A DNA stretch of 9,592 nucleotides. Origin: Chloroflexota bacterium (GTDB lineage: Bacteria; Chloroflexota; Limnocylindria; Limnocylindrales; CSP1-4). The position numbers and the translations under genes were made by a program. The notes below the pieces were generated by a model. That model was not told where the DNA came from. It saw only the letters and a list, made by a program, of their open reading frames with translations, and did not search any database. Within the stretch, counting starts at the first letter, position 1. Each line of letters opens with the position of its first letter. Shown here piece after piece: positions 5,175-9,592 of the stretch. The stretch lies in the NCBI GenBank assembly GCA_021815005.1, contig JAKAHL010000052.1, forward strand, positions 1-9,592, written 5' to 3'.

Positions 5175-7049
5175 ATGATCGGACGTCGCATGTCGCGACC
5201 TCGGTTCCTCGCAGCGATGCTGGCTGCCGCCGTGCCGGTGGGGCTCGGGCTGTTACTGGCCGGAGCTGCCGTGGCCGACACAATCGGCGGCGGGGGATGG
5301 CTCATCGCCCCGAACGGACAGCTGAGCGCGCCGATGAGCGCGCCGATGAGCGCGCCGATGAGCGCGCCCTGCTCCGCGGATACCTGCACGACCGACCACC
5401 TCTCGTTCATCCTCGAGCCGTCGCCCGATGGGCCGCAGTCACTCGGGACACTCAAGGTCGCAGTCAAGGACGCCAGCGGCACGACCATCACCACCGATCC
5501 GCGGACCGTCACGCTGTCGATCAACAAGAACACGGCCGGGTTCACCTGCTCCGGCGGCTTGACGGCCGACACCGTGAACGGGGTCGCCACCTTCGCCGAC
5601 TGTAATCAGGACAGGGGTGGGTACGGCTACCGTATCTATGCGACCGACACAACAGCGGGCGCCACGCCCTTGGCGTCCGGCCACACGCAGGCATTCACGG
5701 TGTACGGGCCTGCCACGCAGCTCCAAATGTGGTGGTACTGCACGGACTGCAGTTCGGCCGTGTGGGGGGTGGGGATTCCGTTCACCGTGCAACCGGAGGT
5801 CATCGTCACCGACGCGAACGGCATCCCCGTCGCCAACGACAGCACCACGCAGGTGACACTCGCACTAACGAGCTCGCCCGATACGGCGGCGTCCCTGACG
5901 TGCGCAGGCGGCGAGACGATGACCGTGAGCGCGGGTGTGGCCGACTTCACGGGCTGCCAAGTCAACGAGGCCGGGGACTACACCCTCACGGCGACATCGT
6001 CTCCTCAGGGGTGGACCCAGAGCCGGACCTTCACGGCCACCGGACCAGGCACGCCGGCGCAGCTCGCGCTCATCCAGTCGCCGCCAGCCACGACGTACCC
6101 GAGCGTGGGCACGATCAAGGTGGCCGTCGAGGACGCGTACGGGACGGTCGTGAGCGGCGACACGCGCTCGATCACCCTCGGGTTTTGGCCGGGTTCTGGC
6201 GCGAGTGGCGCCCTCACCTGCGCGGGCGGCCTGACCCAGCCGGCCGTGGCCGGGATCGCCACATTCGCGGGCTGCTGGGCGCCGGTCTCCAGCAACGACT
6301 ACATCGCCGCCAACGATGGAGGCAGCCTCTCGGTCTGGTCAAACCCCTTCAACGTCATCCCAGTCCCAGTCCCTGTCGCCCCTCCGGTGCTGGCCCCCAA
6401 GATCGCCCTGGCCGTGGCCGCTAGCCCGGCAACGCTGCCTGCAGCCGGCGGCAGCGCCACATTCACCTACACCGTCACGAACCCGGGCACGGCCCCGCTC
6501 TCGAGTGTCGCCGTCACGGACACCGCGTGCACCCCCGCCTACGCCTCGGGTGACGCGAACAAGGACAGCGTGCTCGAGGTCGGCGAGACTTGGACGTACA
6601 CCTGCACGGCCGCCCTGACCGCCACCACCACCGACGCCGCCAAGGCGTCGGCGACCTACGGCGGAGTGCCCGTCAGCGCCACGGCATCGACGACCGTGAC
6701 CGTGGGCTCGGCCGCCGGGACCACCCCGGTGACCCTCACTGACGGCATCGCCGCCGGCGTCAACCGGGGCACGATCGGCTTCGGGACCCGCTCGCTCGTC
6801 GTGGCCCGCAACCACTACGTCACCGTCCTCGGGCGCACCAGCCCGAGCCTGGCGGGCGCCCGCGTCGAGGTCTGGGCTAGGAGCCGGACCGGGACCTGGC
6901 ATCGCCTGACGTCACGCATCGTGGCGGCCGACGGCACGGTCCACTACTACGCCCGCGTCGGCGCCTGGACCGCCTTCCAGTTCAGGTTCGCCGGCGATGC
7001 CACCCACGCTCCGGCGAGCAGCCACGGGCGGATCGCCACGGCGCGCTGA
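5175..7049 (+). CDS. secreted multidomain beta-sandwich (Ig-like repeat) protein, function unknown
   Basis: Exported extracellular or cell-surface protein of 624 residues. A Sec signal peptide has a basic n-region (RRMSRPR), a hydrophobic core (11-30) and a probable cleavage AVA|DT after residue 34. Then come a SAPM tandem repeat (51-66), three Ig-like units of about 100-110 residues (about 76-178, 180-290, 294-393), a Pro/Val linker (394-409), a DUF11/DUF7507-like domain (about 408-510) with an EF-hand-like loop D460-x-N462-x-D464...E471, and a C-terminal beta domain (about 525-624). There are twelve cysteines; each Ig unit has C-x17-C (125/143, 243/261, 349/367). No LPXTG, SLH or membrane anchor is visible. 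AGGGAGGTG at 5157-5165 supports the ATG at 5175; GTG 5169 is an alternative adding two residues, while upstream ATG 5148 would lie before this site. Adhesion or a surface-matrix role is only an inference from architecture. Confidence 0.85.
   Translation: MIGRRMSRPRFLAAMLAAAVPVGLGLLLAGAAVADTIGGGGWLIAPNGQLSAPMSAPMSAPMSAPCSADTCTTDHLSFILEPSPDGPQSLGTLKVAVKDASGTTITTDPRTVTLSINKNTAGFTCSGGLTADTVNGVATFADCNQDRGGYGYRIYATDTTAGATPLASGHTQAFTVYGPATQLQMWWYCTDCSSAVWGVGIPFTVQPEVIVTDANGIPVANDSTTQVTLALTSSPDTAASLTCAGGETMTVSAGVADFTGCQVNEAGDYTLTATSSPQGWTQSRTFTATGPGTPAQLALIQSPPATTYPSVGTIKVAVEDAYGTVVSGDTRSITLGFWPGSGASGALTCAGGLTQPAVAGIATFAGCWAPVSSNDYIAANDGGSLSVWSNPFNVIPVPVPVAPPVLAPKIALAVAASPATLPAAGGSATFTYTVTNPGTAPLSSVAVTDTACTPAYASGDANKDSVLEVGETWTYTCTAALTATTTDAAKASATYGGVPVSATASTTVTVGSAAGTTPVTLTDGIAAGVNRGTIGFGTRSLVVARNHYVTVLGRTSPSLAGARVEVWARSRTGTWHRLTSRIVAADGTVHYYARVGAWTAFQFRFAGDATHAPASSHGRIATAR
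5325..5368 (+). repeat. 12-bp tandem repeat encoding Ser-Ala-Pro-Met
   Basis: AGCGCGCCGATG is present in three perfect tandem copies (5325-5336, 5337-5348, 5349-5360) plus a partial fourth (5361-5368). It encodes SAPM-SAPM-SAPM-SAPC at residues 51-66, right after the signal peptide. The unit is a multiple of three, so copy-number changes would lengthen or shorten the segment without breaking the frame. Confidence 0.95.
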
Positions 7050-7072
7050 CCGCCGTCCCGCGACAGGACCAC

Positions 7073-7108
7073 GGGCGGGCCCGTCCCCCCAGCGGGGCGG
7101 GCCCGCTC
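7073..7108 (+). terminator. strong 15-bp GC hairpin downstream of the secreted-protein gene
   Basis: Bases 7073-7087 pair with 7094-7108: 13 Watson-Crick pairs and two G-U pairs, with a six-base loop CCCAGC. The hairpin begins 24 bases after the stop codon at 7049. A C/T-rich tail (CCTCTCC) replaces the usual U-run. The position and predicted strength favour a terminator separating the secreted-protein gene from the next one. Confidence 0.6.
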
Positions 7109-7119
7109 CCTCTCCGGCC

Positions 7120-7125
7120 TACCCT
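7120..7125 (+). promoter_or_regulatory. candidate -10 (TACCCT) of a leaderless promoter for the Wzy_C-family gene
   Basis: TACCCT (TANNNT) ends six bases before the ATG at 7132, as for the LLM oxidoreductase gene. No ribosome-binding sequence precedes this ATG; the bases between the hairpin and the ATG are pyrimidine-rich. No -35 is recognisable. Confidence 0.45.
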
Positions 7126-7131
7126 GTCCGC

Positions 7132-8550
7132 ATGGCACGACCCACTGCGCAAGCCCCGGCCGGGGATGCCGAACGCAGCCCGAGCGACGGCGCGTCCCGC
7201 TGGACGGGAGCGCTCCTCGGCTTGACCGCCCTGGCCGTGCCGCTGCTATTCGTGCCGGTCGCCCAGGACGCCTTCGCGCTCCCCCGACTCGTCGCGCTCT
7301 ACGTGCTCGTGCCGCTGGCCCTCGCCGGGCCCCTCGTCATGCTGGTCCTGGAGCCGGGTGGACTCCGCTCGGCCCTCCGGTGGCCCGACGTGGCGGCCGT
7401 GGCGTTAGGCCTGCTCGCGGTCGGCGCGTGGCTCCTGGCGCCCGATCGTGGGCACGACTTGCAAGGCGAGCCGCTCCAATACCAGGGGCTGCTTGCGCTC
7501 CTCCTGTACCTCGCCGCCTACGCCGCCGCCCGCTTCGCGCTTCGGGACACCCGAAGCGTCCGGCGGCTGCTCGGGCTGGTGGCGGTCGCCGGGGCCGTCA
7601 CCTCTGCCTACGCCATCATCCAGCAGCTTCGGCTCGACCCGATCTGGCACGGGCTCGACAAGGGCCGGGTCTTCGGGACGTTGGGACAGGCGAACGCGCT
7701 GGCCGCCTACCTTGATCTGGCGCTCCCGGCAGCCATGGCCCTGGCGCTGGTCAGCCGGGGGATCTGGCGCGCCGCCGCTGCCGGGGCGGCCATCCTCGTT
7801 CTAACCGCCCTGCTCCTCACCTACAGCCGGGGCGGGTACCTCGGTGCCGCCGCCGAGGTCGCGGTGGTGCTCGTCGTGCTCGGCGCCCGCCGCTGGCGCG
7901 CCCGGCTGGGTGGGACGGGGCCAGTCCATCGGCGCCCGCTCGCCATCGGAATCCTTGGCGCCGCGATCGTCGTCCTGGCACTCGCCGCCATCCCGGCAAC
8001 GCGGGGTGTGGCCGCCCGGGCCGCCGAGCGAGCGATCTCGAGCGCCGACCTGCAGGAGGGCTCGATCGCCGATCGGCTGGACCTGTGGGCCGTCGGCGTC
8101 CGGATCAGCCTCGACCATCCCCTGCTGGGGACCGGACCGGACTCCTACGCCCTGGAGTTCCCCCGCTATCGCGACGTCGTCCTGCCGCCCGGCCGGGCGG
8201 CCTTCCTCGCCCGCTTCCGGCCTGAGAGCCCGCACGACGTCTACCTCGCCTACGCCGACGGACTCGGGCTGCCCGCCCTGGCCGCGTACCTCGCCCTGGC
8301 GGCGGGCGCCCTGGTCGCGGTCTGGCGAGCGGTGCGGCGCGCGGTGCGGCGCGCGGACGGCGCCGTTCTGGTCCTGTCGCTGGCGATCGGCTCGGCGCTC
8401 CTCGGCCACCTCGTCACCGACGCCTTCATGACCGCCGAGCTCGCCGGATCCTGGCTGTTCTGGGTGCTGCTGGGGGTGGCTGTCGGGCTGCCGGGCCTGG
8501 CCGGGGGCCGAACGGCCAGGGAAGCGGGCGGCGCGGGGACGCCGCGCTAG
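7132..8550 (+). CDS. O-antigen ligase/polymerase family (Wzy_C) membrane protein
   Basis: Polytopic inner-membrane enzyme of the WaaL/Wzy/PglL superfamily, which transfers or polymerises lipid-linked glycans on the outer face of the membrane. The 472 residues contain about ten or more hydrophobic segments. Family marks are RVFGTLGQANALAAYL (179-194), LLTYSRGGYLGA (228-239, with S232-R233-G234), a large extracytoplasmic loop carrying R315-x3-W319 and HPLLGTGPDSY (329-339), and SPHDVYLAYADGLGLP (366-381, H368). Most of the Wzy_C Pfam region lies at about 215-385. ATG 7132 is chosen because the hydrophilic N-terminus and the -10-like element fit; an upstream extension would run through the hairpin. 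No glycosyltransferase, flippase or other polysaccharide gene accompanies it here, so ligase, polymerase or protein O-oligosaccharyltransferase remain possible. It stops two bases from the convergent regulator gene. Confidence 0.88.
   Translation: MARPTAQAPAGDAERSPSDGASRWTGALLGLTALAVPLLFVPVAQDAFALPRLVALYVLVPLALAGPLVMLVLEPGGLRSALRWPDVAAVALGLLAVGAWLLAPDRGHDLQGEPLQYQGLLALLLYLAAYAAARFALRDTRSVRRLLGLVAVAGAVTSAYAIIQQLRLDPIWHGLDKGRVFGTLGQANALAAYLDLALPAAMALALVSRGIWRAAAAGAAILVLTALLLTYSRGGYLGAAAEVAVVLVVLGARRWRARLGGTGPVHRRPLAIGILGAAIVVLALAAIPATRGVAARAAERAISSADLQEGSIADRLDLWAVGVRISLDHPLLGTGPDSYALEFPRYRDVVLPPGRAAFLARFRPESPHDVYLAYADGLGLPALAAYLALAAGALVAVWRAVRRAVRRADGAVLVLSLAIGSALLGHLVTDAFMTAELAGSWLFWVLLGVAVGLPGLAGGRTAREAGGAGTPR
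8329..8352 (+). repeat. 12-bp tandem duplication (Ala-Val-Arg-Arg x2) in the Wzy_C-family gene
   Basis: GCGGTGCGGCGC is directly duplicated, giving AVRRAVRR at about residues 400-407, a basic and probably cytoplasmic loop between two membrane helices. It keeps the frame and strengthens the positive-inside signal. It looks like simple replication slippage. Confidence 0.85.
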
Positions 8551-8552
8551 GT

Positions 8553-9461
8553 CTAGGGCGTCGGTGCCACCGACCCGCGGTACCGGCCGATACAGTCCGC
8601 CACGGCGTGGAGGTTGTCCGGCCCGATCGGCACGTAGGCGACGAGGCGGACTCCAGGCGCCGTGGACAGCGCCCAGGTCGTCTGGGTGAACTCGATCGGC
8701 CCGTCGAACCCGGGCGGGAGAACCCGCTTGCTCAGCAGTTGCCGGCCCTGCACGTCATGGCGGGGCCACCAACTGCTGAACTCCGGGCTGATGTCGAGGA
8801 GGTCGATGACCAGTTCCTCGAACCGCGCGTCGCCCCGCGCCTCTCCCCAGTCGAGCCGGAACTGGGCCAGGAGCCGCTGCGCGTGGCCGGTCCAGTCCTC
8901 GATGGCCTCCCGCATCGCGGGACCGCCGAACATCATCCACACGACGTTGCGCTTTGGGGGCGGCAGCTGGCCCGGGTCGCCGAAGACCGCCGACACGCCG
9001 TCGTTCCAGCCGAGCAGGTCGTAGGCGCGGTCCATGATGTACGCAGGCGCGGTCGGCAGCCCATCGAGGAGCTCACGCCCCCCGGGCGGCAGGACCTTGT
9101 GGGCTGTCGAGCCCGAAGCCGCGCGGTGCCCCCGCCGCGTCAGCGCGAACAGGTGCCCAGCCTCGGCGTCGTTGAGCTCGAGGGCACGGGCGATGGCGTC
9201 AAGCACATCGGGCGAAGGCGAGGCAGCCCTCCCCTGCTCAAGCTTCGCGTAGTAGCCCGGATCGATTCCCGCCCGGATGGCGACCTCGGTGCTGCGCAGG
9301 CCGGCTGGCGCCTTCCGGCGATACGGCCGTCGGGAGAGCTCGTCCGCGGTGGGCTGCAGCGATGGGCGCCGCCGCCGGTCGGCGAGGAACAGGCTGAGCG
9401 CCGGCCTGTGCCGGTCCGCCTGCAGTTCATCGGAACACCGGTCGTCCTGCATCTCCGCCAT
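8553..9461 (-). CDS. XRE-family transcriptional regulator with MmyB-like sensor domain
   Basis: Cytoplasmic DNA-binding regulator of the XRE/MmyB type that is abundant in high-GC Gram-positives. The 302 residues (from ATG 9461) contain a Cro/C1-type HTH at about 50-112 (GLRSTEVAIRAGIDPGYYAKLEQGR then SPDVLDAIARALELNDAEAGHLF) and an MmyB-like ligand-binding domain at about 134-290 (PTAPAYIMDRAYDLLGWND, NVVWMMFG, a WTGHAQRLLAQFR-like helix, WALSTAPGVRLVAYVP). The ligand is unknown; a fatty-acid-type ligand has been proposed for the family. The start is uncertain: ATG 9452, ATG 9461 and GTG 9539 are all in frame, none has a good ribosome-binding site, and the frame stays open to the right edge. 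I chose 9461 because relatives begin shortly before the helix corresponding to ALSLFLADRR. Targets often lie in a divergent neighbour, which would be outside this window. Confidence 0.88.
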   Translation of the reverse strand: MAEMQDDRCSDELQADRHRPALSLFLADRRRRPSLQPTADELSRRPYRRKAPAGLRSTEVAIRAGIDPGYYAKLEQGRAASPSPDVLDAIARALELNDAEAGHLFALTRRGHRAASGSTAHKVLPPGGRELLDGLPTAPAYIMDRAYDLLGWNDGVSAVFGDPGQLPPPKRNVVWMMFGGPAMREAIEDWTGHAQRLLAQFRLDWGEARGDARFEELVIDLLDISPEFSSWWPRHDVQGRQLLSKRVLPPGFDGPIEFTQTTWALSTAPGVRLVAYVPIGPDNLHAVADCIGRYRGSVAPTP

Positions 9462-9533
9462 CCCCACCACCCGCCACGTCGGCGGCTCCCGGAGCGCCAA
9501 GTCACCATCGCGGCGCGACGCGACGCGCGTCAC

Positions 9534-9551
9534 ACCCACACGAGCGTGGGT
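9534..9551 (-). promoter_or_regulatory. dyad ACCCAC-N6-GTGGGT upstream of the XRE regulator
   Basis: Perfect 6-bp arms with a six-base spacer lie about 73-90 bases before the chosen start of the regulator. XRE proteins commonly bind dyads of this size, so an autoregulatory operator is possible. No -10 is recognisable nearby. It would lie at the start of the coding region if GTG 9539 were the true start. The rest of 9462-9592 shows nothing else I recognise. Confidence 0.3.
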
Positions 9552-9592
9552 CCGGCAGCCCCAACGGCCGCGATTCGCAGCCCGCGCAGACC

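Noticed and set aside
6997..7131. N-terminal extension of the Wzy_C-family protein from 6997.
   Set aside because: It would overlap the end of the secreted-protein gene and run through the 15-bp hairpin; the translation there is Arg/Pro-rich and unlike a membrane-protein N-terminus.

Overview
The window is very GC-rich and densely coded. It carries four genes on the minus strand in its left half, two on the plus strand in the middle-right, and one minus-strand regulator at the right edge. The actinobacterial look of the adenosine deaminase, an F420-type luciferase-like oxidoreductase, an XRE/MmyB-type regulator and possible leaderless promoters point to a high-GC Actinomycetota or Chloroflexota bacterium. 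I cannot separate the two from sequence alone. There is no rRNA, tRNA, CRISPR array, transposase or phage gene, and codon use looks broadly uniform.

Left part (1-2592, minus): comEA and comEC, the DNA receptor and inner-membrane channel of natural transformation. They are coupled by a one-base stop/start overlap, and comEC runs off the left edge. Upstream of comEA (2593-2791) lie a 12-bp perfect inverted repeat placed where the mRNA 5' end would be, a -10-like hexamer, a 9-bp direct repeat and a G-quadruplex-type run.

Middle (2792-4902, minus): an adenosine deaminase gene (add), then, 60 bases downstream, an LLM-class flavin/F420 oxidoreductase gene. A GC hairpin and a -10 hexamer seven bases before the ATG separate them, suggesting that the oxidoreductase has its own, possibly leaderless, promoter. 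The add leader holds a palindrome bracketed by direct repeats.

Right part (5175-8550, plus): a secreted multidomain beta-sandwich protein with a Ser-Ala-Pro-Met tandem repeat just after the signal peptide and three Ig-like units that each carry a Cys-x17-Cys pair. A strong 15-bp hairpin and a second -10-just-before-ATG arrangement precede a polytopic membrane protein of the O-antigen ligase/polymerase (Wzy_C) family. Convergent with it, stops two bases apart, is an XRE regulator with an MmyB-like sensor domain (8553-9461, minus).

Most of the window is ordinary chromosomal content. The parts most worth following up are the secreted repeat protein (possibly a glycosylation client of the neighbouring Wzy_C protein) and the repeated 'GC hairpin, -10, ATG' architecture. 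I saw no evidence for a wholly new multi-gene system.
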